From: Prevotella sp.
Lineage (GTDB): Bacteria > Bacteroidota > Bacteroidia > Bacteroidales > Bacteroidaceae
DNA: 36,857 bases
Assembly: GCA_022788105.1 (NCBI GenBank)
Contig: JALEVZ010000053.1
Span: 1-36,857, forward strand
Direction of reading: 5' to 3'
The notes beneath the pieces were generated by a model. It had not been told where the DNA came from. It did no database searches and saw nothing but the letters and a program-made list of their open reading frames with translations. Shown one piece after another: positions 26,978-35,729 of the stretch. The position numbers were made by a program, and so were the translations under genes. Numbering within the stretch: position 1 is the first letter of the stretch; every line of letters starts with the position of its first letter.

Positions 26978-28828
26978 TCACTCGGCATCGCGCCCCAAAG
27001 GGGCAGGCTTGGAGCCTTGACGCTTCTCCAAATGCTGCTTTCTCATTTTGCGAACATGTGCAAGAGTCGCCACCGCCAGCTTGTTGTCGGGTCGCTTAAC
27101 GAGCATACGCAGCAGCTCTTCAGCATCATCAAACATGTCGTTAAGGGCGAGAAGATGCGCCTTGCTGCACTGTAAGAAGTAGCGATAAGCCTCCAAGGTT
27201 TTCCCTTTCTCACTGAATACCGGCTCGTCTTCGTCGTCATCGGGACTCATTTCCTGCGCCAACTCATCGTCAACATCCTTTATCTGGCTGCTGACAAACG
27301 CCATTGCACGCACATCGCGACCCATAATCAGCGCGTTGACGTATGTCTCTATGTACGTGAAGTTGCGCGTTCCGACGGTAAGACCGAGGTAGTAGGTTGC
27401 GAGATCGTAGCGTTGCAGCGCGTAGTATGAGGTGCCGATGTAGTAGCAAAGGTCCAACATGTTGAGCACATTCACGCTGTCTGTAGGTTTCACCACTGCC
27501 TTAACATACTCGTAAGCGCTCTTCAAGCGCGGCAGAGCCTCGGCATATCGCTTCTGCAAGAAGAGCTGCACACCTCGATAAACGTCATATCCGTTGCCCT
27601 TGTCGCGGCACTTTCGCAACATGTAGACAAACGACAGGCTGTCGTCATCAGCCACATCGGGCTCGGCAGTGGTGTCTGCCGTGGCTTCCTTCCACAGGTA
27701 ATTGAACTTCGCCTCGATGCGCGTCTCGTCCACAAGGTCGTATGCTATGATGAACGAGCGAGCCAAAGGCTGCGTCTCATAGTTGCCCAACGTGTTGTAA
27801 GGCATTACGTTTTCTGGCGTCACAGTTGCCGTCACACGTATATACAACACCTCGTTTGTGGCATGACCAGGCAGCAGACTGACCACCACCTGCCGCTGCT
27901 GACTCTTGTCCGGCGGCGCCGTGAAGGTGACAGAGAGCTGCGCACTGCCTCCCATGAAGCGTCCGTCAGCCACCAAAGCGCTGGTAAGGTCGTAGCAGAA
28001 CACCTCCGCGTGTGTCGCTTCGTCGCTCACCACGATTTCCTCCACGCTGTTGTCGCCACGTGTCACCACCAGTTTCTCGGCGTTTTGCAAGTCTATCCCC
28101 ATCACGTCGCAGACTATATTGCCCAGCAACGGACGGTAGATGTCGCTGTAATGATAGGGGCGTGGCATGTCCTGCAACTGCATCTCGCCCTCCGCAAGCA
28201 GATGTTTCTGATATTCAGAGATAACTATCGACTCCTCCACATCTTCGAATCCACACTTGCGATTGCAGCGTTTCACCTCCTCTATATCGCCGAGCACGAC
28301 GTTGCGCAGCATGAAAATCTCGGACAGATACAGTTCGAGCGTCTTGCTGTCAAACGCTTCTGTCACCACAAACCCCACCACCAGATGGAAGTCAACCTGT
28401 GCCGTCTCTGCGTTGCTGGAATACACCAGCCGTGCGATTGCACTGCATTGATTTACTCTATTGATGAAAGTGCGCATGGCAGCAGCCTCTTTTATGCAGA
28501 TGCTATAGAAATGAGGATAGACGATGCGCGCCGTAAAGTTGTCGGCAGCGGTCTCTACAAAGAAGTGTCCTCCTTGATAGACAACGCCCATTGTTGCCTC
28601 TTTGCCGTCAAGGTTCCACTTGCCCGAGACATTCAAGTCAGTCAACGCGCACTCTATGACTGCCTTTTTGTTTTCCAGGTCTGAGAGCGGAGTGCCAGCG
28701 TCTTTGTCCTCTGCGGCATTGCGTCGCATGCCGAAGGAGAATTTACCCTCACGCAACGAGTAAAAATTCAAGCCCGCCAGCCACCCAGCAAACGCTATTA
28801 TGAATATTATAAGCAGTGTTTCTACCAT
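26978..28828 (-). CDS. Unrecognised membrane-anchored protein with TPR-like C-terminus
   Basis: A 616-aa protein that I do not recognise. It has one N-terminal transmembrane helix (~3-22, LLIIFIIAFAGWLAGLNFYSL), then a region with YbjN-like flavour (~55-170: GKWNLDGKEATMGVVYQGGHFFVE...FINRVN). A beta-rich middle (~230-390) follows. Helical repeats at ~405-600 look like tetratricopeptide units (YRGVQLFLQKRYAEALPRL, SYYALQRYDLATYYLGL). An acidic DDDEDE patch and a basic end (RKMRKQHLEKRQG) are also visible. The orientation suggests a cytoplasmic body anchored at the inner membrane. It sits between queD and dnaG, each side separated by 22-bp repeats. Confidence 0.75.
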   Translation of the reverse strand: MVETLLIIFIIAFAGWLAGLNFYSLREGKFSFGMRRNAAEDKDAGTPLSDLENKKAVIECALTDLNVSGKWNLDGKEATMGVVYQGGHFFVETAADNFTARIVYPHFYSICIKEAAAMRTFINRVNQCSAIARLVYSSNAETAQVDFHLVVGFVVTEAFDSKTLELYLSEIFMLRNVVLGDIEEVKRCNRKCGFEDVEESIVISEYQKHLLAEGEMQLQDMPRPYHYSDIYRPLLGNIVCDVMGIDLQNAEKLVVTRGDNSVEEIVVSDEATHAEVFCYDLTSALVADGRFMGGSAQLSVTFTAPPDKSQQRQVVVSLLPGHATNEVLYIRVTATVTPENVMPYNTLGNYETQPLARSFIIAYDLVDETRIEAKFNYLWKEATADTTAEPDVADDDSLSFVYMLRKCRDKGNGYDVYRGVQLFLQKRYAEALPRLKSAYEYVKAVVKPTDSVNVLNMLDLCYYIGTSYYALQRYDLATYYLGLTVGTRNFTYIETYVNALIMGRDVRAMAFVSSQIKDVDDELAQEMSPDDDEDEPVFSEKGKTLEAYRYFLQCSKAHLLALNDMFDDAEELLRMLVKRPDNKLAVATLAHVRKMRKQHLEKRQGSKPAPLGRDAE

Positions 28829-28849
28829 CTTTATTTCCTTTTACATATA

Positions 28850-28893
28850 AAAAGCACGAGCCACATTTATGAAAAGCAAGAGCCACAAACCCA
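28850..28893. repeat. 22-bp repeat pair between dnaG and the 616-aa gene (tract 10)
   Basis: Two blocks, 28850-28871 and 28872-28893, share AAAAGCA(C/A)GAGCCACA at a 22-bp step. It is the shortest tract in the window. Confidence 0.7.
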
Positions 28894-28904
28894 AGCCCCA
28901 CAGG

Positions 28905-30908
28905 CTACACCACGATGTTGTTGCCAAGCATACGGGCGAGCCTATTGCGCAGCACCTGCGTCTCTTTATACTCAGACATGAGTGCCATCAGAGCGTCAGA
29001 CGGTCCGCTTGCGGCAGCTCTGATTTTCAGTTGTAAGTCTTTCAGCCGCTGCTCTATGTAGTCCATGCGGAAATCATTGAGCAGATGTTCGAGCTGATTG
29101 CGCACACTTTCAAGGCGGTTTGCTTCCCTTACCTGTCGTTCCTGCTCGTTAAGCGGCTCGTCAACCTGCTGCGACAGCTGGTAGCGCTCTGCCGTGAGAG
29201 CCGTTGCCGCCTTGCTAATGTCGATGTCGGCATGGTGTATGAAGAACTGCTCTGCACAGAACCCGTCGTCGGCAGAGTGCTCCACCGCCTCGTTAAGTAT
29301 GCGTTCGAAGAGCGGGTTGCTGAAGTGCAGACCGTCTACACCGAGGTTGTAGGCGAGATATTGCGCCACGTTCAGGTTTATCATGTTGCCGTCGGCATCT
29401 TCCACATTGTTGTAAATCACATCCTCGCCGTGGCGTATAACCATGCGCACGAGCATGCGTTCCACCTTCGACGCCTGGTCCATGGGGGTGGCGACAGTCA
29501 TCTGTTGCGGCACGGCAATGTGGCCTGGACCGACGCCCTGTGCCCCCTGCTGCGCCTCCGCCATGCCCTGTCGCGCGTCCTGTGGTGCCATGCGGTCTTG
29601 CCCATCGCGTATAAACTTGTTCATGGTGTTGATGAGTGTCGCCTCGTTCATGCCCATGCGCACAGCACATTCGTGCAAGTAGGTGTCGCGCAGAATCTGG
29701 TTTTGCACGAGCGAGATGCTGCGCACGATAGAGTTTATCGCCTCCGAGCGTTTCAACGGGTCGCGTTCGCCCTTGAGCAGGAGGTCTGTCTTAAACTCCA
29801 TGAAGTCGGTCTGATGCTCCTCTATGTATCTACGAAACTCGGAAGCGGTGTGCTTACGTGCAAACGAGTCGGGGTCGTCGCCGTCGGGCAGCAGCAGCAC
29901 CTTGAGGTTCATACCCTCTGCCAGCAGCATGTCGGTGCCTCGCATGGCAGCATGTATGCCTGCCGCGTCGCCGTCGTAGAGCAGCGTGATGTTGGACGTG
30001 AAGCGGTGAAGGATGTGTATCTGATGCTGCGAGAGCGCCGTACCAGAGTTTGCCACCACGTTTTCTATGCCACACTGGTGCATGGACAACACGTCGGTGT
30101 AGCCCTCAACCATAAACACTCGGTCTTCCTTAGCAATGGCTTTCTTCGCCTGGAATATGCCGTAGAGTTCGCGGTCCTTATGGTAGATTTCGCTTTCTGG
30201 CGAATTTACATATTTCTGATTGACCCCTTTGGTGCGTGAATCGAGCACACGGCCACCGAAGCCCACCACCTTTCCGCTCACGCCTATCCACGGAAACATC
30301 ACACGTCCGGCGTAACGGTCTATCAGTTCGCCGCGGTCGTTGCGGTAGCAGATGCCCGTAGCGAGCAGAAACTCTTCGTTGTAGCCCTTAGCGCGCGCTG
30401 CGGTGGCGAGGGCGTGGCGGTCTGACGGGTCGTAGCCGAGGCGGAACTTGTCTATTATGTCGTCGCGAAAGCCGCGCGAACGGAAATACTCCATGCCTAT
30501 GGTCACGCCGTCGGGGCTGTTGTGTAGCTGGTCGCTGAAGTAGCCAGCCGTCCATTCGTTCACGATGAACATGCTCTCGCGCTTGCTCTGTTCCTCCTTC
30601 TCTTCGTTGCTTAACGTGCGCTCCTGCACCTCGATGTGATATTTGTTGGCAAGCCAGCGCAGCGCTTCGACGTATGTCATCTGCTCGTGTTCCATGATGA
30701 AACTTACCGGATTGCCGCCTTTGCCGCAGCCGAAGCAATGGCATGTGCCACGCGCTGGCGACACATAGAACGACGGTGTCTTCTCGTCATGGAACGGACA
30801 CAGCCCTTTGTAGTTGACGCCGCTCTTGCGAAGCGTCACAAACTCTGACACCACCTCTACTATGTTGGCGGCGTCTTTTATCCTATCTACTGTGGCTCTG
30901 TCTATCAT
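28905..30908 (-). CDS. dnaG: DNA primase DnaG
   Basis: A 667-aa primase that makes RNA primers at the replication fork. The CHC2 zinc ribbon has C37, H40, C58 and C61 (CPFHDEKTPSFYV...CHCFGCGKGG). The catalytic core has the TOPRIM glutamate E268 in MVEGYTDVLSMHQ, followed by NSGTALSQHQ and LLYDGDAAGIHAA. The C-terminal part is the helicase-binding region. The frame is open to 31184 but runs back into repeat copy D. The ATG at 30908 (MIDRATVDRI) gives the family N-terminus and lies just downstream of a promoter box. A Gln/Ala/Gly-rich linker occurs near residues 445-475. Confidence 0.95.
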   Translation of the reverse strand: MIDRATVDRIKDAANIVEVVSEFVTLRKSGVNYKGLCPFHDEKTPSFYVSPARGTCHCFGCGKGGNPVSFIMEHEQMTYVEALRWLANKYHIEVQERTLSNEEKEEQSKRESMFIVNEWTAGYFSDQLHNSPDGVTIGMEYFRSRGFRDDIIDKFRLGYDPSDRHALATAARAKGYNEEFLLATGICYRNDRGELIDRYAGRVMFPWIGVSGKVVGFGGRVLDSRTKGVNQKYVNSPESEIYHKDRELYGIFQAKKAIAKEDRVFMVEGYTDVLSMHQCGIENVVANSGTALSQHQIHILHRFTSNITLLYDGDAAGIHAAMRGTDMLLAEGMNLKVLLLPDGDDPDSFARKHTASEFRRYIEEHQTDFMEFKTDLLLKGERDPLKRSEAINSIVRSISLVQNQILRDTYLHECAVRMGMNEATLINTMNKFIRDGQDRMAPQDARQGMAEAQQGAQGVGPGHIAVPQQMTVATPMDQASKVERMLVRMVIRHGEDVIYNNVEDADGNMINLNVAQYLAYNLGVDGLHFSNPLFERILNEAVEHSADDGFCAEQFFIHHADIDISKAATALTAERYQLSQQVDEPLNEQERQVREANRLESVRNQLEHLLNDFRMDYIEQRLKDLQLKIRAAASGPSDALMALMSEYKETQVLRNRLARMLGNNIVV

Positions 30909-30953
30909 AAATGTGCTAATTGGCGTTTTATATGTCTTGAAAGCAAGACAATA

Positions 30954-30986
30954 CAAATTTAGGAAAAAATCCCGAGAAAAGAGAAA
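30954..30986 (-). promoter_or_regulatory. Promoter of dnaG
   Basis: The minus strand reads TAAATTTG (30954-30961), a -7 match, with TTTC (30983-30986) 21 bp upstream as a one-mismatch -33. The dnaG ATG is 46 bp downstream. Confidence 0.65.
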
Positions 30987-31013
30987 GAGAATGTAAAAAG
31001 ATGGTCGGGCGCG

Positions 31014-31293
31014 GCAAATTGTTTTTCCACCACACCCAATTGACAAAATAATCACACCCGATTGAAAAAACCACCACACCCAATTGAAAAAGCCATCACG
31101 CCTGATTGACAAAACCATCACGCCCGATTGACAAAATGATAGTGCCCTTTTGGCGTCGCCACTACGGCCCTTTGGCGTCGTCACTACGGCCCTTTGACAA
31201 GCCCAAAGGGCCGTAGTGGGAAAGCCACGCGGTTTTTGACAAGCGTTAAGAATTGGCGTAAGTAAAAACGAAGAAATAGTAGCAAAGTGTCAC
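31014..31293 (+). repeat. 22-bp-phased tract with module copy D
   Basis: Leading blocks (31014, 31036, 31058, 31080, 31102) carry C(C/T)(A/G)ATTGA(A/C)AAAA and end in CAC(A/G)C. The register runs on through 31124 (ATTGACAAAATGATAGTGC), 31146, 31168, 31190 and 31212. A perfect 15-bp hairpin, CACTACGGCCCTTTG (31182-31196) / CAAAGGGCCGTAGTG (31204-31218), has a 7-nt loop. The tail is GTTAAGAATTGGCGTAAG (31245-31262), 20 nt and CAAAGTGTCAC (31283-31293). A second 11-bp inverted repeat (31228-31238 / 31293-31303) brackets that tail. It points at the 3' end of the sprT-like gene. Confidence 0.9.
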
Positions 31294-31325
31294 AAAAACC
31301 GCGTTTACGGCGACACTTCAGGTTT

Positions 31326-32015
31326 CTACAATCGGTAGCTGCCACTGAACAGTTCGGCAACAGGCACGGGCTGCATGACGGCGAGGTAGTCGGCGAGTTC
31401 GCATTCCGACTTCACGAGCCTGCCACGCAGCGTGCGCACACGGCTAAAGTTGTCAAATCGTGAGTCAGAACTGACGTACCATCTCTCCGAAACAATCTGG
31501 TTTCTGGAGTGAGCGATGATGTCGTGTATCTTAAACGCTGCTCCCGGCGTCACTGCCGAGAGGTAGGTCTTGTCGTCATGGGTAGTGACGAGCAGCAGCA
31601 GACAGCGTCCACGGCGCCGCCGCTTCATCGGTTCGCTCACCTCGAGTCCTGCCGCACTGGTCGACACGGTGATGTGCCAGCCGTGACGGTTTATCTCCTC
31701 CATCATCTTACGAAACAGCGGCCCGTGCGCCGACGAGTCTTTCAGTCCGTGGTAGCTAATGTAGTAGTGAATCATTTCGTGCAGCAACACGGTCTGGTAT
31801 GCGTGCTCCGTACAGTCGTAATAGGTGCTGATGTGTATGGAGTAGGTGCGCTTAGGCTTTGACAACAGCCAACGCCGAGCGCTCACACACTTGAGATAGC
31901 CAAACCGTGTGCGTGCCTTTGACAGCGCAAGGGTCGGGCACGGCAGCGAGGAATGGAAATACTGGCTGTTAAACTGGGCAAACCACTGCGCCAGAAGGTC
32001 GGTGGTGAGCGTCAT
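31326..32015 (-). CDS. SprT-like zinc metalloprotein
   Basis: A 229-aa SprT/Spartan-like domain protein. The metal site is H79-E80-x-x-H83 (LLHEMIHYYI) with the likely third ligand H97 in SAHGPLF, as in SprT. The N-terminal helix LAQWFAQFNSQYF and LGYLK-like strand agree with the family. The C-terminal ~100 residues are not assigned. Eukaryotic Spartan cleaves DNA-protein crosslinks, but bacterial SprT function is unproven. I chose ATG 32015 rather than 32039 because it gives an ATGA overlap with the stop of the upstream thioredoxin gene, typical of translational coupling. Confidence 0.85.
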   Translation of the reverse strand: MTLTTDLLAQWFAQFNSQYFHSSLPCPTLALSKARTRFGYLKCVSARRWLLSKPKRTYSIHISTYYDCTEHAYQTVLLHEMIHYYISYHGLKDSSAHGPLFRKMMEEINRHGWHITVSTSAAGLEVSEPMKRRRRGRCLLLLVTTHDDKTYLSAVTPGAAFKIHDIIAHSRNQIVSERWYVSSDSRFDNFSRVRTLRGRLVKSECELADYLAVMQPVPVAELFSGSYRL

Positions 32016-32659
32016 TTCAGCTTGCAATTTTCGCTGCAACCCTGTCCGTCGTCACACTCAGGCATAATCTCTGCCAGCTTGGCGGCGACCTTTTCAAACA
32101 CTACTGTAGCCAACACTACCTTGCCATCGGGACCGATAACATACATCGTGGGAATCCAGCCGATGTGGTAAGCCTTAGATATGGCGGTCTCTTTCCACTT
32201 CTTCAGTTCGCTGACCTGAGTGTAGGCAATGTTGTAGTCGGCAATAGCCTTGACGAGATTCTCCTTCTTATCGTCGAACGACACGCCCACAAACTCCACT
32301 CCGCGAGCAGAGTAGGTCTTGTACAGAGCGCCTACCGACGGCAGGTCGCGGCGGCAGTCAGGACACCACGACGCCCAGAAGTCGAGCACGACATACTTGC
32401 CACGCATGTCGCTGAGCTTCACTGTCTTGCCGTCGAGGGTAGAGAGCGCGAAGTCGGGGGCTTCGGTGCCCACCTTAAGCAGGTCGACAGCGTAGCGCGT
32501 GTCGGGATCGGCAGCAGCAGAGGGCTGTGTCGTGGCGGCGGCAGCCGGTGCTGTCGATGGGTTGGTCTGTGTCTTAGAGGATGTGGTCTGCGCCGTTGTG
32601 GCACAGAGCGGTGCCGTCATCAGAGTGGCGGCGAGTGTTATAGTCTTTATTATTTCCAT
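32012..32659 (-). CDS. TlpA-like periplasmic thioredoxin
   Basis: A 215-aa exported redoxin. The signal peptide ends near ATTAQ (residue 24). A Thr/Ala/Gln-rich low-complexity linker (~25-52) follows, then an AhpC/TSA-thioredoxin fold with the CxxC active site C99-P-D-C102 in DFWASWCPDC. IPTMYVIGPDGKVV has the cis-proline. The C-terminus is unusual, with two more cysteines in CDDGQGCSENCKLK that could bind metal or form a disulfide. The role is likely disulfide reduction in the periplasm. It follows the helicase gene after 39 bp and overlaps the sprT-like gene. Confidence 0.87.
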   Translation of the reverse strand: MEIIKTITLAATLMTAPLCATTAQTTSSKTQTNPSTAPAAAATTQPSAAADPDTRYAVDLLKVGTEAPDFALSTLDGKTVKLSDMRGKYVVLDFWASWCPDCRRDLPSVGALYKTYSARGVEFVGVSFDDKKENLVKAIADYNIAYTQVSELKKWKETAISKAYHIGWIPTMYVIGPDGKVVLATVVFEKVAAKLAEIMPECDDGQGCSENCKLK

Positions 32660-32698
32660 ATTGTGAAGTGCTGTTTTTTGTATTTTCTACCATAAAAA

Positions 32699-34111
32699 TC
32701 ACCCCTCGGTCTGCTGCTTCGGCCAGTTCACGAGGTAGAGTTTCTCCGTTGCCCGCGTAAAGGCGGTGTAGAGCCAGTGTATGTAGTCGGGCGTGAGCAT
32801 GTCGTCGGTCATATATCCCTGATCCACATACACGTGCGCCCACTGTCCGCCCTGCGCCTTATGGCAGGTCACGGCGTAGGCATATTTTATCTGTATGGCA
32901 TTGAAATGGCGGTCGTGTTTCACCTTTTCTATGCGGTCGCGCTTGCCACGTATGTCGGCATAGTCGTCCATCACGCCGTTGAACAGCAGCTGATTCTGCT
33001 CCTGTGTGAGTGCTGGCGCCTCAGACATGAGACTGTCTGTCACCACCGTTGCGGTGAGTTCATAGCCGTCGTAGTCGGGAAAGGCGAGCGTAAGGTCGGC
33101 GAAATGCAAGCCGTAGAGGTCGTGTACATTGCGCACCCGGCGCACCACGGCTCTGTCACCGTTGGCTATGAACGGCAGCGGGGCATTCTCTTCCTGCTCC
33201 GTCCAGAAGTAGTTGTTCTTCACCATCATAAGCATGTCGCCAGTGCAGAGCTGTTCTTCGCAGCCCAACACCATGTTGCGTATGCCTTGGTTGTAGATGT
33301 TGGCTCTCTTGTTGCTACGTGTCACCACCATGGTTTCGTCGTGTCCAACCTCCGCGTAACTTGTGGAGAGCTGCTCTATGAGGTCGTTGCCCGTCACCAC
33401 CTGTATGTCGGCAAAGCCCGTAAAGGTGATTTTCGGGAGCTGAGTCATCTCGTCATGGGTTATCATCTGCCTTATAATGGTGGCGTTGTAGAGTATGCCG
33501 GACAGCGCACTCTGGCGCAACACCTCGCGGAGGTCTGCCTCAAACACGTCAAAACCGTAGCCCCGCATAAAGTCGGAACTCAGCGCTGGCGACTCCTCCT
33601 CTCCCACTGGCGGCAGCTGGGCGGTGTCGCCGATGAGCATAAGGCGGCAGTTGCGACCGTTGTAGACATATTGTGTAAGGTCGTCGAGCAAGCGTCCGCT
33701 GCCAAAAACCGACTGTGTGAAGCCGTCGTTGGCTATCATCGACGCCTCGTCCACGACGAAGAGTGTGTCGGAATGGAGGTTGTCGTTAAGGCTGAACGTG
33801 CCTTCAAACGTTTTCTGACGATATATCTTGCGATGTATGGTGTAAGCAGGGCGGCCGGCATTGAGCGACAACACTTTTGCGGCGCGGCCTGTCGGAGCCA
33901 GCAACACCACCTTGCGAGCCACTGACGAGAGGGCACGCACGATGGCAGCGGTAAGCGTGGTCTTACCCGTTCCTGCCGACCCGCGCAACAACATGACGCT
34001 CATAGGGTTGGCAGACGCCACGAAAGCGGCGAACACACGTAGCACATCAGACTGTCCGCGTGTAGGAGGGAAGGGGAAACACCTCTCCATCAGTGCGACG
34101 AACTCTTCCAT
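32699..34111 (-). CDS. RecD/Dda-like ATP-dependent DNA helicase
   Basis: A 470-aa superfamily 1B helicase. Walker A is G44-SAGTGK-T51 (LLRGSAGTGKTTLT). Motif II is LFVVDEASMIAND, motif III LMLIGDTAQLPPVG, and the late motif is YAVTCHKAQGGQWAHVYVDQG, followed by YTAFTRATEKLYLV. It lacks the long N-terminal domains of RecD2 and is close in size to phage T4 Dda, so I call it Dda/RecD-like, probably a 5'-3' helicase in repair or replication. It starts 4 nt after the rsmD stop, so the two are co-transcribed. Confidence 0.88.
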   Translation of the reverse strand: MEEFVALMERCFPFPPTRGQSDVLRVFAAFVASANPMSVMLLRGSAGTGKTTLTAAIVRALSSVARKVVLLAPTGRAAKVLSLNAGRPAYTIHRKIYRQKTFEGTFSLNDNLHSDTLFVVDEASMIANDGFTQSVFGSGRLLDDLTQYVYNGRNCRLMLIGDTAQLPPVGEEESPALSSDFMRGYGFDVFEADLREVLRQSALSGILYNATIIRQMITHDEMTQLPKITFTGFADIQVVTGNDLIEQLSTSYAEVGHDETMVVTRSNKRANIYNQGIRNMVLGCEEQLCTGDMLMMVKNNYFWTEQEENAPLPFIANGDRAVVRRVRNVHDLYGLHFADLTLAFPDYDGYELTATVVTDSLMSEAPALTQEQNQLLFNGVMDDYADIRGKRDRIEKVKHDRHFNAIQIKYAYAVTCHKAQGGQWAHVYVDQGYMTDDMLTPDYIHWLYTAFTRATEKLYLVNWPKQQTEG

Positions 34112-34115
34112 CGCA

Positions 34116-34661
34116 TTAGTCGTTGTCGTCGTTGCGGAATATGCTGAAGTTCACACTGCCATAGGCTCTATGCTCTACAAAGTGGGGCAATGTGCTGAAA
34201 TCGTTGTGCTTGCCGTGCTCAAACACGAGCACTCCACTGGGCTTCAGCAGTCCGTACTCAAACACCAGGGCTGGTATTGTGGGCAACTCTGGCAGCGCAT
34301 AGGGTGGGTCTGCAAACACAAAGTCGAACTGTCGGCGACATGTTTTCATAAAACGGAACACGTCGCCACGTATTAGTATGTTGTTGTCGGCGTCTATCTT
34401 CTTTAGACACTGGCGTATGAAGGCGGCATGGTCGCGGTCGGCTTCCACGCTCACCACCTCACGACAGCCACGCGACAACATCTCTAACGTTATGCTGCCT
34501 GTGCCTGCAAAGAGGTCCAGCGCGTCGGCTCCGTCGAAATCGACGTACCCGTTCATCACGTTAAATATGTTCTCTTTAGCGAAATCGGTGGTGGGACGCG
34601 CCTTGAAAGTGCGCGGAATGTCGAAGTGACGGCCTTTGTATTTTCCTGTGATTATTCTCAT
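34116..34661 (-). CDS. rsmD: 16S rRNA (guanine-966-N2)-methyltransferase RsmD
   Basis: A 181-aa SAM-dependent methyltransferase that modifies G966 of 16S rRNA in the 30S subunit. The start MRIITGKYKGRHFDIP and RPTTDFAKENIFNVM are typical. The SAM motif is ALDLFAGTGSITLEMLSRG, and the catalytic motif FVFADPPYALPE holds DPPY. The length is as usual. It is followed after 4 nt by the helicase and preceded, across a 22-bp repeat array, by DUF3822, a common Bacteroidetes neighbour. Confidence 0.95.
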   Translation of the reverse strand: MRIITGKYKGRHFDIPRTFKARPTTDFAKENIFNVMNGYVDFDGADALDLFAGTGSITLEMLSRGCREVVSVEADRDHAAFIRQCLKKIDADNNILIRGDVFRFMKTCRRQFDFVFADPPYALPELPTIPALVFEYGLLKPSGVLVFEHGKHNDFSTLPHFVEHRAYGSVNFSIFRNDDND

Positions 34662-34682
34662 TTTGTAATGTGCGTTTGTATT

Positions 34683-34748
34683 TAATGTAGTGTCTGCAAC
34701 GCTTTAATATAACGTCTGCGACGCTTTAACATAACGTGTGCGACGCTT
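34683..34748. repeat. 22-bp tandem array 11 between DUF3822 and rsmD
   Basis: Three 22-bp units start at 34683, 34705 and 34727. They share TAA(T/C)(G/A)TA and GTCTGC(A/G)ACGCTT-like ends, and a partial fourth follows. It fills most of the 97-bp gap. Confidence 0.92.
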
Positions 34749-34758
34749 TATTGTGCGC

Positions 34759-35526
34759 TTATTTCAACAGAGCCTGCAGGTCAAAGGGCATGCCTGCAGT
34801 GAGGGCGGCATGGGCTTCACCAAACTCTTCGGCAGCATCGACAGGCGTAACGTTGCGCAGATATTCGCGCGCCATGTCCAACAGCGGTTGACAAAGGGCA
34901 CTGTCGCCTGCCACGATAAGCTCGTCGGTGTCGTGCTTTAGACCCGTCTGGCGCCACGCATTGAGCAGATAGTAGAGTGCATCGGGGGCGTCGGGCGTCA
35001 CAAAACGGTTGCAGAAGTCGAAGCGGTTGTGCCTGAACAGCGACAGTTCGAGCGTCTTGCCGTTGAGATAAGCAAACATGCGGCGGTGCTGCGCGCTGAA
35101 ACTGCGACGATGGAAATGCTTCCACACAGCCTGCATGAGCGGCACTATGGTCACAGACTCGAAGTTGTCGCCAAGCACTGTCATAAGGTCGTGGTTCACA
35201 CCATACACCGCCACGGCGCTCTCCTGGCGCAATGGGGTGGACAAAACCTCACGACTGCTGTCGTCGCCAAAGGTGTAAGCGTAAAGCCCGGCAGCCGCAT
35301 CAGCTGAAAACTTCTCGTCGGGGACAAGCAGCACGGGGGCATCTGTCGTGACCACCACGCTCCTGTGTCCGCCCGCAAGCAGACTGCTCTCGTTGAAAGC
35401 CTGCCTCAAATTGGCTGACATAGACACCCCACTCTTCACGTGGTAGGGTTCGTAGACAATCGTTCCTGCGTCGCCCGGCGCAGCAAATGTCATGGTGTGG
35501 CCGCAGATTCGTATTGTGAGTTGCAT
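34759..35526 (-). CDS. DUF3822 family protein
   Basis: A 255-aa protein of the Bacteroidetes DUF3822 family, recognised from its place next to rsmD and its general pattern. Two similar halves are suggested by VVVTTDAPVLLVPDEKF and FAYLNGKTLELSLFRHNRFDFCNRF. The latter looks like an actin-like ATPase-fold segment (FAYL...LF...). TDELIVAGDSALCQPLLD could be the second domain. The function is unknown. No signal peptide or membrane segment is seen. It ends 97 bp before rsmD on the same strand. Confidence 0.7.
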   Translation of the reverse strand: MQLTIRICGHTMTFAAPGDAGTIVYEPYHVKSGVSMSANLRQAFNESSLLAGGHRSVVVTTDAPVLLVPDEKFSADAAAGLYAYTFGDDSSREVLSTPLRQESAVAVYGVNHDLMTVLGDNFESVTIVPLMQAVWKHFHRRSFSAQHRRMFAYLNGKTLELSLFRHNRFDFCNRFVTPDAPDALYYLLNAWRQTGLKHDTDELIVAGDSALCQPLLDMAREYLRNVTPVDAAEEFGEAHAALTAGMPFDLQALLK

Positions 35527-35597
35527 ATCTTTATGTCTCTTTCTTATTGTAATCTCTTCTATTTCTCTAAATGTCTTGGCTTCAATAATATTCAGAA

Positions 35598-35729
35598 ACC
35601 AGTTGGTTTATGGTTACAAGTCCATCGGCTTACAGGAAGGAAGCGGTTGGTTTACGACCACAAGTCCATAGACTTACAGGAATGAAGCGGTTGGTTTAAA
35701 GCTATAAAACCACTGGTTTCCCATCCCTC
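35598..35729. repeat. 44-bp higher-order array 12 upstream of DUF3822
   Basis: 22-bp blocks start at 35598, 35620, 35642, 35664 and 35686. Odd blocks carry GGTTGGTTTA or AGTTGGTTTA. Even blocks carry GTCCAT(C/A)G(G/A)CTTACAGGAA. The order is therefore A-B-A-B-A with a 44-bp period. A final degenerate block (35708-35729) has AACCACTGGTTTCCC. It fills most of the 202-bp gap; the remainder is T-rich with no gene. Confidence 0.95.

Noticed and set aside
31124..31145. Sigma-70 type -35 box (TTGACA) in the module
   Set aside because: Bacteroidetes use a different consensus, there is no TAnnTTTG at the right spacing, and the box is one of several in-phase variants.
30909..31184. 92-residue N-terminal extension of DnaG
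   Set aside because: It is translated from repeat copy D and the promoter region, and the zinc-ribbon N-terminus begins at ATG 30908.
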